Below, in pieces: positions 1 through 7,667 of a DNA stretch of 20,255 nt. Source of the stretch: Gammaproteobacteria bacterium (GTDB lineage: Bacteria; Pseudomonadota; Gammaproteobacteria; JAABTG01); assembly GCA_030066245.1 (NCBI GenBank), contig JASJBY010000027.1, positions 1 to 20,255 of the forward strand, in the 5' to 3' direction. Positions within the stretch are counted from its first letter, which is position 1, and the number at the start of each line of letters is the position of its first letter. The notes under the pieces were generated by a model. It had not been told where the DNA came from and ran no database searches. It saw nothing but the letters and a program-made list of their open reading frames with translations. The position numbers and the translations under genes were made by a program.

Positions 1-116
1 GCCCGCTGCCCGCTGCCCGCTGCCCGCTGCCCGCTGCCCGCTGCCCGCTGCCCGCTGCCCGCTGCCCGCTGCCCGCTGCCCGCTGCCCGCTGCCCGCTGC
101 CCGCTGCCCGCTGCCC
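1..116. repeat. Perfect heptamer tandem array (GCCCGCT)n at window edge
   Basis: A 7-bp unit, GCCCGCT on the plus strand (AGCGGGC on the minus strand), is repeated about 16.6 times without one mismatch from base 1. It stops exactly at the first base of the rapZ stop codon (CTA at 116-118, read TAG on the minus strand). Because it starts at base 1, its true length is unknown. The same GGGCAGC/GGGCGGC motif recurs, degenerate, at about 11505-11680, 13349-13365 and 19836-19861. Confidence 0.97.
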
Positions 117-976
117 TACGCCATTTCCCGGTGGCGTACGATCACGTCTGCGCCGCCCTGATCGGCAAAGTACTGACCCAGACGCTCGGCCAGGTACACG
201 GAGCGGTGCTGTCCGCCGGTACAGCCGAGTGCCACGCTGAGATAAACGCGATTGTCTGCCTGGAAACGGGGTATCCACCGTTCCAGGAAGGATCTCAAGC
301 TTTCGTACATTTCATCCACCAGCGGCTCTGCCGCCAGGAACTCAGCAACCTCCGGGTCTTTTCCGGTCAGCGGGCGCAGGGTCGGGACCCAGTGGGGGTT
401 GGGTAGACAGCGCACGTCGAAAACGAAGTCCGCGTCCCTGGGCATGCCGTGCTTGAAGCCGAAGGATTCCATGAGCAGGGAAAGGGCGTGGTCGGGACCG
501 CGGCCGACACGGCGCCGAATGGTGTCGCGCAGCTGGTGGAGGGTGCTGGTGCTGGTGTCCATGCGCAGATCGGCGTGCTCGGCCAACTCGGCCAGCAGCT
601 CCCGTTCTCTGGCGATGGCTTCCGCCAGCGACACGCCATCGCCGGTCAAGGGGTGGCGGCGCCGCGTCTCGCTGAAGCGCTTGATCAGAATGGGCTCGTC
701 CGCCTCCAGAAAAAGCAGATCGCAGGCTACGCCGCGCTCCCGCAGATCGGCGATAATCGCCGGAAACTTTTCCAGCGCCACGGCCGGATTGCGGGCGTCG
801 ATGCCGACGGCCGCGCTCTCGTAAGCGATCCCGTCCTGGGCAACCATCAGGTTGGCGAAGGCCGGCAGCAGGTTCGCCGGCAGATTGTCGATGCAGTAGT
901 AGCCCATGTCCTCCAGGGTGTTCAGGGCCACGCTCTTTCCTGCCCCGGAAAGGCCGCTGACGACCAGAAGCTTCAT
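116..976 (-). CDS. rapZ: RapZ, RNase adapter / nucleotide-binding regulator
   Basis: 286 aa, full length for RapZ (YvcJ family). In enterobacteria RapZ senses glucosamine-6-phosphate and presents the sRNA GlmZ to RNase E, controlling GlmS synthesis; in other lineages only the fold and nucleotide binding are assured. Seen: Walker A GLSGAGKS at residues 8-15, the conserved block RFSETRRRHPL at 100-110, and the C-terminal-domain signature GCTGGQHRSV at 251-260. The protein ends VRHREMA and lacks the Lys/Arg-rich tail used by E. coli RapZ for RNA binding, as I recall is also true of Pseudomonas homologues, so an enteric-type RNA role should not be assumed. The ATG at 976 lies 25 bp after the ptsN stop, with no strong Shine-Dalgarno. 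It is the last gene seen of the rpoN block; the usual next gene (ptsO/NPr) would lie beyond the contig edge. Confidence 0.96.
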   Translation of the reverse strand: MKLLVVSGLSGAGKSVALNTLEDMGYYCIDNLPANLLPAFANLMVAQDGIAYESAAVGIDARNPAVALEKFPAIIADLRERGVACDLLFLEADEPILIKRFSETRRRHPLTGDGVSLAEAIARERELLAELAEHADLRMDTSTSTLHQLRDTIRRRVGRGPDHALSLLMESFGFKHGMPRDADFVFDVRCLPNPHWVPTLRPLTGKDPEVAEFLAAEPLVDEMYESLRSFLERWIPRFQADNRVYLSVALGCTGGQHRSVYLAERLGQYFADQGGADVIVRHREMA

Positions 977-1001
977 GGTGATTTGCTGCGGCGGGTGCCC
1001 C

Positions 1002-1466
1002 TCACTCGGTGACGGAGGGCGCGCGGGTGATCAGCTCGAAGACCTGTTCGCAGGAGCTGGTGGCGCGAAGCTCCTCGCGAAATGACTTGTCGCTGAACTT
1101 CTCTGCCAGGTGGGCGAGCACCTCCAGATGCTCGTCGGTGGACTCCTCGGGTACCAGCAGGGCGAACAGCAGGTCCACGGGCTGTCGGTCGATGGCGTCA
1201 AAGTCCACTCCCTCCTGCATCCTCATGAATGCGCCCAGAGTTTTCTCGCCCTGTTTGATCCGGCAGTGGGGCAGGGCGACCCCGCTGCCGATGCAGGTGC
1301 TGCCGAGACGCTCCCGGCTCAGCAAGCAGTCAAAGATCTCGGTTGGTGTAAGGGACGAGTCCGCGCCTGCGATCAGCTCGCTGATCTTCTCCAGCGCGCG
1401 TTTCTTGCTGCTCGTGCTGACGTCGCACAAGACACGGTCGGGTGCCAGTATTTCCGCGATTTCCAT
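1002..1466 (-). CDS. ptsN: PtsN, nitrogen-regulatory EIIA(Ntr)
   Basis: 154 aa from the ATG at 1466, starting MEIAEIL, which matches the usual PtsN length. An upstream in-frame start would add 25 residues that do not look like the family. EIIA(Ntr) is the final phosphoacceptor of the nitrogen phosphotransferase chain (PtsP-NPr-PtsN) and regulates potassium transport, sigma-54-linked metabolism and stress responses in the cytoplasm. The phosphorylated histidine is H67 in GVALPHCRI, with the family's LLSRERLGST block before it (about 48-57). It sits between hpf (49-bp gap) and rapZ (25-bp gap) in the standard gammaproteobacterial order. No clear Shine-Dalgarno precedes the chosen ATG, so the start is likely but not certain. 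Confidence 0.95.
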   Translation of the reverse strand: MEIAEILAPDRVLCDVSTSSKKRALEKISELIAGADSSLTPTEIFDCLLSRERLGSTCIGSGVALPHCRIKQGEKTLGAFMRMQEGVDFDAIDRQPVDLLFALLVPEESTDEHLEVLAHLAEKFSDKSFREELRATSSCEQVFELITRAPSVTE

Positions 1467-1515
1467 ACGGGGTTTGACGCTATGCGGGAGCCTCGCTACT
1501 CCTGCGGCTTGTTGA

Positions 1516-1839
1516 CTAAAGCTCCTGGCGCTTGCTCCCACCGTTGGAGCGATGGTGCTGGGTGCGCTTTTCCTTGTGGCGTTTGATCTGGCGGTCGAGT
1601 TTGTCGGTTAGGGCGTCAATGGCAGCATACATGTCTTCGTGCACGGCGTCGGCGAACACGGCGGCGCCGGAGATGTGGACGGTGGCTTCGGCTTTCTGTT
1701 GGAGCTTCTCGATGCTCAGCACGACGTGCGCATTGGTAACGTTATCGATGTGACGTTCGAGGCGTTGCAGCTTACTGGTGACGTAATCGCGAAGTGCAGG
1801 GCTGACTTCGATGTGGTGTCCGCTCAGGTTTATCTGCAT
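1516..1839 (-). CDS. hpf: Short ribosome hibernation promoting factor (HPF/RaiA family)
   Basis: 107 aa, the short HPF form without the C-terminal dimerisation domain of long HPF. It binds the 30S decoding region in stationary phase and helps form inactive 100S ribosomes. The N-terminus MQINLSGHHIEVSPALRDYV and the basic stretch KLDRQIKRHKEKRTQHH near residues 80-96 are typical. The ATG at 1839 is backed by an AGGAG Shine-Dalgarno at the usual distance. It lies 23 bp after the rpoN stop, the classical rpoN-hpf arrangement, and is probably cotranscribed with it. Confidence 0.95.
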   Translation of the reverse strand: MQINLSGHHIEVSPALRDYVTSKLQRLERHIDNVTNAHVVLSIEKLQQKAEATVHISGAAVFADAVHEDMYAAIDALTDKLDRQIKRHKEKRTQHHRSNGGSKRQEL

Positions 1840-1862
1840 GGATGAACTCCTGGTCGGGCTGG

Positions 1863-3350
1863 CTAAGCCAGCCGCTTACGCTCGTTGGACGATGGAATGG
1901 CCATGGCCTCGCGGTACTTGGCAACCGTTCTGCGGGCCACCTTGATACCTTCCTGGGACAGCATCGCCGCCAGCTTGCTGTCACTCAGCGGCTTGGCCGG
2001 GCTCTCCGCGGCGATCAGCTTCTTGAGCAGTGCGCGAATTGCCGTGGATGAGGCTTCCCCGCCGCTATCCGTGGAAACATGGCTGGAGAAGAAAAACTTA
2101 AGCTCGTAGATTCCCCTCGGCGTGTGCATGTACTTGCGGGTCGTGACCCGGGAGATGGTGGACTCGTGCATGCTTACCGCTTCGGCGATGTCATGCAGCA
2201 CCATGGGCTTCATGGCCTCTTCCCCGTGCTCCAGAAAGCCGCGTTGCCGCTCGACGATGCACGTCGCCACCTTCAACAAGGTCTCACTCCGGCTTTGCAG
2301 GCTCTTCAGAAACCAGCGGGCTTCCTGGAGATGAGTCCGCAGGGTGTTGTTGTCGGCGCTGTTGTCCGCGCGCCGGACCAGGCTCGCGTAATAAGGGTTG
2401 ATGCGCAGGCGGGGCATGGCCTCCGGATTGAGCTCAACCACCCAGCGGCCCTTGCGTTGCCGAACAAAAACGTCTGGCACGATGAATTCGGGCTCGGCGC
2501 TGCTTACCTGGCTGCCGGGCCTTGGGTTCATGCTCTGGATCAGCTCCACGACTTCCCGCAGCTCGTCGCGGGACAGCTTCATGCGGCGCATGAGCTGGGT
2601 GTAGTCCCGGTTGCCGAGCAGGTCCAGGTGGTTGTCCACGAGATCAACAGCCTCTTGTCGCCATCGCGTCTGCGGACTGAGCTGGCGGAGCTGAATGGCA
2701 AGACTCTCCTGCAGGTCCTGCGCGCCCACGCCCGGGGGGTCGAATGCCTGAATGCGGTGCAGGACGGCGATGACCTCGTCCAGCTCAAGCTCCAGATTTT
2801 CACCGAGGCTTTGGTAAATCTCCTCCGGTGACGTGGTCAGGTAGCCGTCCTCGTTGATGGCATCGACGATCGCTGTCGCAACGGCCCTGTCCGTCTCAGA
2901 AAAAGGCGTCAGCATCAGCTGCCACTGGAGGTGATCCTGCAAGCTCGTGGGAGGGCTGCGCTGACTCTCTGGCTCCAGGCCCTCGGTGTCGCCGCCGTGC
3001 CCAGAGGAGGGGGCGGGGATACCGTCGTAGATATCTTCCCAGGCGCTGTCCACGGGCAGCTCGTCGGGGATGTCCTGGGGGGCGGTGTCCTCTGCCGAGG
3101 TGCTCCCGGCTTCCACGGGTGGATCGGTGCTTTCGGCTGACTCAGGCATATCCGCACCGTTGCCACCGTGCTCCCGCTGCTCCTGAACGTCCCCTTCCTC
3201 CTCCAGCTCCAACATGAGGTTGGAGTCCAGAGCCTCCTGGACTTCCGTGCGCAGCTCAAGCGTGGACAGCTGCAACAGGCGGATCGCCTGCTGCAACTGC
3301 GGTGTCATGGTCAGGTGTTGGCCGAGTCGGAGCTGGAGGGACTGCTTCAT
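1863..3350 (-). CDS. rpoN: RNA polymerase sigma-54 factor RpoN
   Basis: 495 aa, full length. Sigma-54 directs RNA polymerase to -24/-12 promoters that need AAA+ activators, for nitrogen assimilation, motility and other functions. Region I is clear at the N-terminus (MKQSLQLRLGQHLTMTPQLQ, followed by a Leu/Gln-rich helix). Residues about 50-130 form a strongly acidic, Pro/Ser-rich region II. The core-binding and DNA-binding domains follow, and the RpoN box ARRTVAKYRE is at 472-481. The ATG at 3350 has no good Shine-Dalgarno. Unlike the tight lptB-rpoN junction of enterics, 290 bp separate it from lptB, and a sigma-70-like promoter can be drawn there, so it may be transcribed independently of the lpt genes. 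Confidence 0.98.
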   Translation of the reverse strand: MKQSLQLRLGQHLTMTPQLQQAIRLLQLSTLELRTEVQEALDSNLMLELEEEGDVQEQREHGGNGADMPESAESTDPPVEAGSTSAEDTAPQDIPDELPVDSAWEDIYDGIPAPSSGHGGDTEGLEPESQRSPPTSLQDHLQWQLMLTPFSETDRAVATAIVDAINEDGYLTTSPEEIYQSLGENLELELDEVIAVLHRIQAFDPPGVGAQDLQESLAIQLRQLSPQTRWRQEAVDLVDNHLDLLGNRDYTQLMRRMKLSRDELREVVELIQSMNPRPGSQVSSAEPEFIVPDVFVRQRKGRWVVELNPEAMPRLRINPYYASLVRRADNSADNNTLRTHLQEARWFLKSLQSRSETLLKVATCIVERQRGFLEHGEEAMKPMVLHDIAEAVSMHESTISRVTTRKYMHTPRGIYELKFFFSSHVSTDSGGEASSTAIRALLKKLIAAESPAKPLSDSKLAAMLSQEGIKVARRTVAKYREAMAIPSSNERKRLA

Positions 3351-3397
3351 AAGTTAGTCTTGTGGGTCCGGACGCTGTTCCTCTGGCCCGCCCCTTA

Positions 3398-3426
3398 ATT
3401 CTAGCTCAGCGTGCCGATCGCATGAA
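3398..3426 (-). promoter_or_regulatory. Candidate sigma-70 promoter for rpoN
   Basis: Read on the minus strand: a -10 TAGAAT (3398-3403) and a weak -35 TTCATG (3421-3426), separated by 17 bp, about 50 bp upstream of the rpoN ATG. The -10 matches consensus at five of six bases, the -35 at only three. It is supported by position and by the unusually long lptB-rpoN gap. It is inferred from sequence alone. Confidence 0.35.
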
Positions 3427-3615
3427 ACCGAGTCTAGATCGTTCTCGGCGGGATCGCGCACTCGCCTGGCGCCGTGTTGAGAACGGCGTCGCAAGCCGCT
3501 GCCGGACAAGGGGATAAGGGGGCCGCTTGCCGCCCCGCCGGCTCCCGGATTCGGGCCTTGGCTTCCCAACCGAGGGATTTCGCCGACACGGCGTAGGCCT
3601 GGGACTACAGGAGTG

Positions 3616-3633
3616 CCGGCAGAGGCTTGCCGG
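3616..3633. other. Short inverted repeat in the lptB-rpoN intergenic gap
   Basis: CCGGCA and TGCCGG flank a 6-nt loop only a few bases downstream of the lptB stop codon. As RNA on the lptB strand it would form a GC-rich hairpin, but no U-run follows, so it is not a canonical intrinsic terminator. It could protect the 3' end or attenuate transcription. The remainder of the 3351-3640 gap shows no coding pattern I trust. Confidence 0.35.
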
Positions 3634-3640
3634 GCAGCGG

Positions 3641-4366
3641 TCAAAGCTTGAAGTCGTCTCCCAGGTAGACTTCACGGACCTGCCTGTTGCGGAGAATGGT
3701 GCTCGGGTCGCCGTCGGCGATGATCCTGCCGTCACTCACTATGTACGCCCGGTCGCAGATCCCCAGGGTCTCCCGCACGTTGTGGTCGGTTATCAGCACG
3801 CCAATGGCGCGGTCGCTCAAGTGCTTGATAATGCGTTGAATCTCCAGGACGGAGATGGGGTCGACACCGGCGAAAGGCTCATCGAGCAACATGAAACGGG
3901 GCTCGGCCGCCAGTGCCCTTGCAATCTCGACCCGCCGCCGCTCGCCGCCCGACAGGCTCATGCCCAGATTGTTTTTCAAGTGGGTCACATGGAGCTCCTG
4001 CATCAGGCCTTCCAGACGCTCCTGTCTGTCGAGGGATGACAAGTCCCGCTGGGTTTCGAGTATGGCCATGATGTTCTCTTCCACGGTCAGCTTGCGAAAC
4101 ACGGAAGGCTCCTGAGGAAGATAGCCCAGTCCCATGCGGGCGCGGCGGTGAATGGGGTAGGCGGTTACGTCGCGCCGGTTGATGTCGATGCGGCCCGAAT
4201 CGCAGGGTATGAGCCCGACGATCATGTAGAAGCTGGTGGTCTTGCCGGCGCCGTTGGGTCCAAGTAAGCCGACTATTTCGCCGCTGCCGACACTGATGCT
4301 GACGTCATCGACGACCGTGCGTGAGTTGAAGCGCTTGGCGAGGTGTCTGGCGGCCAGGACGCTCAT
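3641..4366 (-). CDS. lptB: LptB, ATPase of the LPS export ABC transporter
   Basis: 241 aa, the standard LptB length. Two LptB subunits power LptFG to extract LPS from the inner membrane onto the LptA bridge. All ABC motifs are present in order: Walker A GPNGAGKT (36-43), Q-loop at Q85 in LPQEPSVF, signature LSGGERRR (138-145), Walker B FMLLDEP (158-164) and switch H195 in TDHNVRET. The C-terminus VREVYLGDDFKL is typical of the LptB subfamily rather than the related LivF/LivG ATPases. The ATG at 4366 lies 2 bp after the lptA stop, so the two are translationally coupled. lptF and lptG are not in the window, which is normal. Confidence 0.98.
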   Translation of the reverse strand: MSVLAARHLAKRFNSRTVVDDVSISVGSGEIVGLLGPNGAGKTTSFYMIVGLIPCDSGRIDINRRDVTAYPIHRRARMGLGYLPQEPSVFRKLTVEENIMAILETQRDLSSLDRQERLEGLMQELHVTHLKNNLGMSLSGGERRRVEIARALAAEPRFMLLDEPFAGVDPISVLEIQRIIKHLSDRAIGVLITDHNVRETLGICDRAYIVSDGRIIADGDPSTILRNRQVREVYLGDDFKL

Positions 4367-4368
4367 GG

Positions 4369-4899
4369 CTACTGCTCCGGCGTCTCGTCGTCCGACTCCT
4401 TCTTGGGATGGATTATTACGCGGACCCGTTCGTCGTCCTCTTCGATCCGTTCCGCCCGGGCCTTGTTGTTCTCCATGTCGTAAGTGATGCGGTCGCCGGT
4501 TACCGTGTCGCCTCGCTGGGTCACCTTGGCGTCCTCGATGAGATATAAGAGATTCTTCGCGGCGTAATACTCCATACGCAGCGCGCGGGCGCGTACCAGA
4601 TCCTCGGAGTTGTCCGGCAGCTGCTCGTAGCGTGCCGGCTTGCCGAGAAACACGGCCTTGTCGAGGCTACGCTCCTCGTCGTAAAAGAAATCCACGCGGT
4701 CTGCGTTGATGCGCATACTGCCCTGAACCACCACCACCGAGCCCTTGTATACGGTCACCCGGCGCTCCTCGTCCAACTCGGCGCGGTCGGCCTCGATGTG
4801 AATCGGCTGCTCGGAATCCGTGGACAGGGACATGACCGGACGCGTGGAAGCGCCCAGCATGCAAAGACACAGAAAAATAGCAGCGGCAACTCTGTACAT
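4369..4899 (-). CDS. lptA: LptA, periplasmic LPS-bridge protein
   Basis: 176 aa with a signal peptide of about 25 residues (basic MYR, then AAAIFLCLCMLGAS). The mature part has the OstA/LptA beta-jellyroll pattern: QPIHIEADRAELDEE, then YKGSVVVVQGSMRINADRVD, then a run of alternating beta-strand repeats. The C-terminus is acidic and charged. LptA oligomers carry LPS across the periplasm from LptC to LptD. An in-frame TAA lies four codons upstream of the ATG at 4899, so this is the first possible start; no Shine-Dalgarno is visible. Oddity: the gene follows the kdsC stop by only 12 bp, exactly where lptC is normally encoded, and the stretch leaves no room for it. Confidence 0.95.
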   Translation of the reverse strand: MYRVAAAIFLCLCMLGASTRPVMSLSTDSEQPIHIEADRAELDEERRVTVYKGSVVVVQGSMRINADRVDFFYDEERSLDKAVFLGKPARYEQLPDNSEDLVRARALRMEYYAAKNLLYLIEDAKVTQRGDTVTGDRITYDMENNKARAERIEEDDERVRVIIHPKKESDDETPEQ

Positions 4900-4911
4900 T
4901 GTTCGCCGGGA

Positions 4912-5436
4912 TTATTCCAAGTACTTTCGATACAGATCCTCAAGCAGTCCGCGGGCGTCCAGGATAAGTTCGCAGACATCTCTGGCCGCGCCCCGGCCAC
5001 CGGGATTGGCGGTCTGCCAGTGAGCATGGCGCGCCACCAGCGGATGCGCGTCGGCCACGGCAATCGCCAACCCTACCCTGACCATAATCGGCAGGTCCAC
5101 CACGTCGTCGCCCACGTAGGCGACCGCCTCCGGCGCCAGGTCGAGCTTTTCGGCCAGCTCCAGAAACGCCGGCAGCTTCTTGAGCTGGCCTTGGTACACG
5201 TGCTCGATGCCCAGCGAGGCCATGCGGTGCTCCACGACTTTCGAGGTGCGCGCGGTGATTATGCCGATGCTGACGCCGGCCTCCTGCAACAGCTTCATGC
5301 CGTGGCCGTCGTGGGAGTGGAAGGCCTTGTATTCCTGGCCGTCGTCTCCCAGGTAGAGGCTGCCGTCGGTCAACACTCCATCCACATCAAAGATGACCAG
5401 TTTAACCCGGGCGGCTTTCTCCAGTATGTCTTGCAT
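4912..5436 (-). CDS. kdsC: KdsC, 3-deoxy-D-manno-octulosonate 8-phosphate phosphatase
   Basis: 174 aa, normal size for this compact HAD-family phosphatase. It releases phosphate from Kdo-8-P to give Kdo for LPS inner core. Motif I is FDVDGVLTDG with the nucleophile/acid pair D17 and D19; motif II is at TART (about 61-64); a motif III lysine is in QLKKLPAF; motif IV is GDDVVDLPIM (109-118). The ATG at 5436 follows a GAGGA Shine-Dalgarno and lies 8 bp after the kdsD stop, so the two are cotranscribed. The protein is complete at its C-terminus (DLYRKYLE), which shows that the missing lptC was not fused to it. Confidence 0.97.
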   Translation of the reverse strand: MQDILEKAARVKLVIFDVDGVLTDGSLYLGDDGQEYKAFHSHDGHGMKLLQEAGVSIGIITARTSKVVEHRMASLGIEHVYQGQLKKLPAFLELAEKLDLAPEAVAYVGDDVVDLPIMVRVGLAIAVADAHPLVARHAHWQTANPGGRGAARDVCELILDARGLLEDLYRKYLE

Positions 5437-5444
5437 GTCAGTCC

Positions 5445-6413
5445 TCAGAGGACGCCTGCCCGCAGCAGGTCCTGGAAGTTGAGTGCGCCGATGAGACGAT
5501 CGCCGTCGTCCACCACCAGCAGCGAGTTGATTCGATGCTCCATCATGACGTTCAATGCGGACTCGGCGAGCATGTCGCTGCCTACGGTCTTGCAGTCCCG
5601 GGTCATCACGGCGTCCACCGTCACCCGGTGGAGATCCATTTTCCGGTCCAGCACCCGCCGCAGGTCGCCATCGGTGAACACGCCCAGGAGCCTGCGCTCC
5701 TCGTCCACAACCGCCGTCATGCCGAGACCCTTGCGGGTCATCTCCACCAGCGTGTCGCTTAACGGCACCCTTCCCGTCACCATGGGGATCCGCTCACCCT
5801 CGTGCATGATGTCGCCGATGTGCAGCAGCAGGCGCCTTCCCAAGCGTCCTGCCGGATGCGAGCGAGCGAAATCCTCCGCGCTGAAGCCGCGGGCTTCCAG
5901 CAGGGCGATGGCCAGCGCATCTCCCATGGCCAGAGCAGCGGTGGTGCTGGAGGTGGGCGCCAGGCCCAGAGGGCAGGCCTCCTTCTCCACGCTGACGTCT
6001 ATATTGACCGCGGCCTCCCGCGCCAACCGGGAGGTGGGATTGCCGGTAAGGGTGATGAGGGGCACGCCCAGGCGCTTGATGATGGGCACGATGGTGATGA
6101 GCTCATCGGTCTCCCCCGAGTTGGACAGGGCCATCACCACGTCCCGGGCGGTTATCATGCCCAGGTCGCCGTGGCTTGCTTCTCCGGGGTGAACGAAGAA
6201 TGCCGGCGTGCCCGTGCTGGCCAGGGTGGCAGCAATTTTGTCGCCGATATGGCCGGACTTGCCCATGCCCGTCACCACGATGCGACCCTTGCAATGCAGC
6301 AGGTAGTCACAGGCTGTCGCAAAAGCATCGTCGACCCGGCTCGTCAGCGCCAGGATAGCTTCCGCCTCTGTCTTGAGGACGGCCGTGCCCAGTTTCAGGA
6401 GGGCGTCTTTCAT
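5445..6413 (-). CDS. kdsD: KdsD, D-arabinose-5-phosphate isomerase
   Basis: 322 aa from the ATG at 6413 (MKDALLKLG). A start at 6479 would add 22 residues without family resemblance. The enzyme converts D-ribulose-5-P to D-arabinose-5-P, the first step of Kdo synthesis. Residues about 40-170 form the SIS isomerase domain (VTGMGKSGHIGDKIAATLAS, then PGEASHGDLG and SNSGETDE). Two CBS domains follow at about 201-258 and 268-320, ending in LNFQDLLRAGVL. It is the first gene of the minus-strand block and diverges from amgK across 210 bp. No strong Shine-Dalgarno is seen before the chosen ATG. Confidence 0.96.
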   Translation of the reverse strand: MKDALLKLGTAVLKTEAEAILALTSRVDDAFATACDYLLHCKGRIVVTGMGKSGHIGDKIAATLASTGTPAFFVHPGEASHGDLGMITARDVVMALSNSGETDELITIVPIIKRLGVPLITLTGNPTSRLAREAAVNIDVSVEKEACPLGLAPTSSTTAALAMGDALAIALLEARGFSAEDFARSHPAGRLGRRLLLHIGDIMHEGERIPMVTGRVPLSDTLVEMTRKGLGMTAVVDEERRLLGVFTDGDLRRVLDRKMDLHRVTVDAVMTRDCKTVGSDMLAESALNVMMEHRINSLLVVDDGDRLIGALNFQDLLRAGVL

Positions 6414-6559
6414 GTCAGCGGCTGGGTGTTCAAGGGAGGCGGCATAGGCACAGTTCCAAGCCAGAATTCGCCATTGCAAGAAGCCCGAAGGTGGCAGGGA
6501 CCGACGGCAAATCCGCTATATTGGAACCCATACGTTAGCCGATGGCAACGGCAGCTCTA

Positions 6560-6587
6560 CTTGACCGGGGCGTTCGGAACTCCGAAC
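6560..6587 (+). promoter_or_regulatory. Dyad GTTCGGA-AC-TCCGAAC in the kdsD/amgK divergent region
   Basis: A perfect 7-bp inverted repeat with a 2-bp centre (6572-6587) lies 37 bp upstream of the amgK GTG. A TTGACC -35-like hexamer sits at 6560-6565, so the dyad would fall in the spacer and -10 area of such a promoter; the matching -10 (GAACCT) is poor. The arrangement resembles a repressor operator. The 2-nt centre is too short for an RNA hairpin loop, which favours a protein-binding site. No regulator is encoded nearby. Confidence 0.4.
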
Positions 6588-6623
6588 CTATCCGTCCGCG
6601 CACCCATCTGAAAGGATTCGTTC

Positions 6624-7667
6624 GTGCCGCAACGCCTCGAGGCCATACGTCGCTGGCTGACCCAGGAGTTGGGCTACCGGGAATATGCCCTGGAGCCTGC
6701 TTCTACAGACGCCAGCTTCAGGCGTTATTTTCGCGTTACGCGCGACGGCGACTCCCGGATCGTCATGGACGCTCCGCCCGACAAAGAGGACAGTCGCCCT
6801 TTCGTGGACATTGCCCGGCGACTGCGGGAGGCGGGACTATCGGCACCCGAGGTACTGGCCTCGGACCTGGACCGGGGCTTCCTGCTGCTGACCGATTTGG
6901 GTGATCGGCTCTATCTTGCCGAGCTCGGCGACGACACGCGCGAACCCCTGTACGGTGATGCGATGGCGGCTCTGGCGCTTATGCAGTCCCGCGTCGGCAC
7001 GTCGGGTCTGCCTGCATATGACGAGAAGCTGCTGATTTTCGAGTTGAGCCTGTTTCCGGACTGGTTTCTGTCGCGCCACCTGGGTCTATCGTTGAGCGAC
7101 GCCGACCGGTCGGTGCTCACCACGGCATTTCAGCGTCTGGCGGCAAACGCCCTCGCCCAGCCGCGGGTATTCGTGCACCGGGATTACCACTCCAGGAACC
7201 TGATGGTGCTGCCCGAGGGCAATCCCGGCATTCTGGACTTCCAGGGAGCCGTCGAAGGCCCGATAACCTACGACCTGGTGAGCCTGCTGCGGGACTGCTA
7301 CGTCTCCTGGTCCGAGATGGACGTGCAGCGCTGGCTCGCGGATTTCATGGACCGGCTTAGAGGCGAGGGATCCCTGGAGACCGTGGATCACGCCACTTTC
7401 CGGCGTTGGTTCGACTGGATGGGGCTGCAGCGTCACCTGAAGGCCATTGGCATCTTCGCCCGGCTGCAACACCGGGATGGCAAGCCCGGCTATCTGGCGG
7501 ACATCCCCCGCACGCTCGACTATGTGCTGGGGGTGACGGGGCGTTATCGCGAACTCGCGGATCTGCACGGCCGACTCGAGGGATGGCATTTGAAGGAGCG
7601 TCATCTTGAAACCCTCCGGTCGACAGAGACGGACAGGGTAAAGCACGGCAACAGCGAAATCGGGTGA
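6624..7667 (+). CDS. amgK: AmgK, N-acetylmuramate/N-acetylglucosamine anomeric kinase
   Basis: 347 aa, aminoglycoside-phosphotransferase fold. In Pseudomonas, AmgK phosphorylates MurNAc (and GlcNAc) at C1, feeding MurU in a cell-wall recycling route that bypasses de novo UDP-MurNAc synthesis and underlies fosfomycin tolerance. Seen: N-terminal TDASFRRYFRV (28-38), the catalytic loop VFVHRDYHSRNLM with H185, D187 and N192, and metal-binding D205 in ILDFQGAVEGPITYDL. The start is GTG at 6624, backed by AAAGGA at 6611-6616. murU follows but is separated by 230 bp, whereas the pair is usually tightly packed. The genes on the other side (kdsD-lpt) are also envelope genes. The last 15-20 residues are polar and probably unstructured. 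Confidence 0.9.
   Translation: MPQRLEAIRRWLTQELGYREYALEPASTDASFRRYFRVTRDGDSRIVMDAPPDKEDSRPFVDIARRLREAGLSAPEVLASDLDRGFLLLTDLGDRLYLAELGDDTREPLYGDAMAALALMQSRVGTSGLPAYDEKLLIFELSLFPDWFLSRHLGLSLSDADRSVLTTAFQRLAANALAQPRVFVHRDYHSRNLMVLPEGNPGILDFQGAVEGPITYDLVSLLRDCYVSWSEMDVQRWLADFMDRLRGEGSLETVDHATFRRWFDWMGLQRHLKAIGIFARLQHRDGKPGYLADIPRTLDYVLGVTGRYRELADLHGRLEGWHLKERHLETLRSTETDRVKHGNSEIG

Noticed and set aside
1..116. CRISPR array interpretation of the terminal tandem repeats (also 20139-20255)
   Set aside because: The units are 7 and 8 bp with no spacers, there are no cas genes, and the repeats are perfect simple tandems.
3616..3633. Intrinsic terminator between lptB and rpoN
   Set aside because: The inverted repeat has no following U-run on the lptB strand. 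It is kept only as a possible hairpin.
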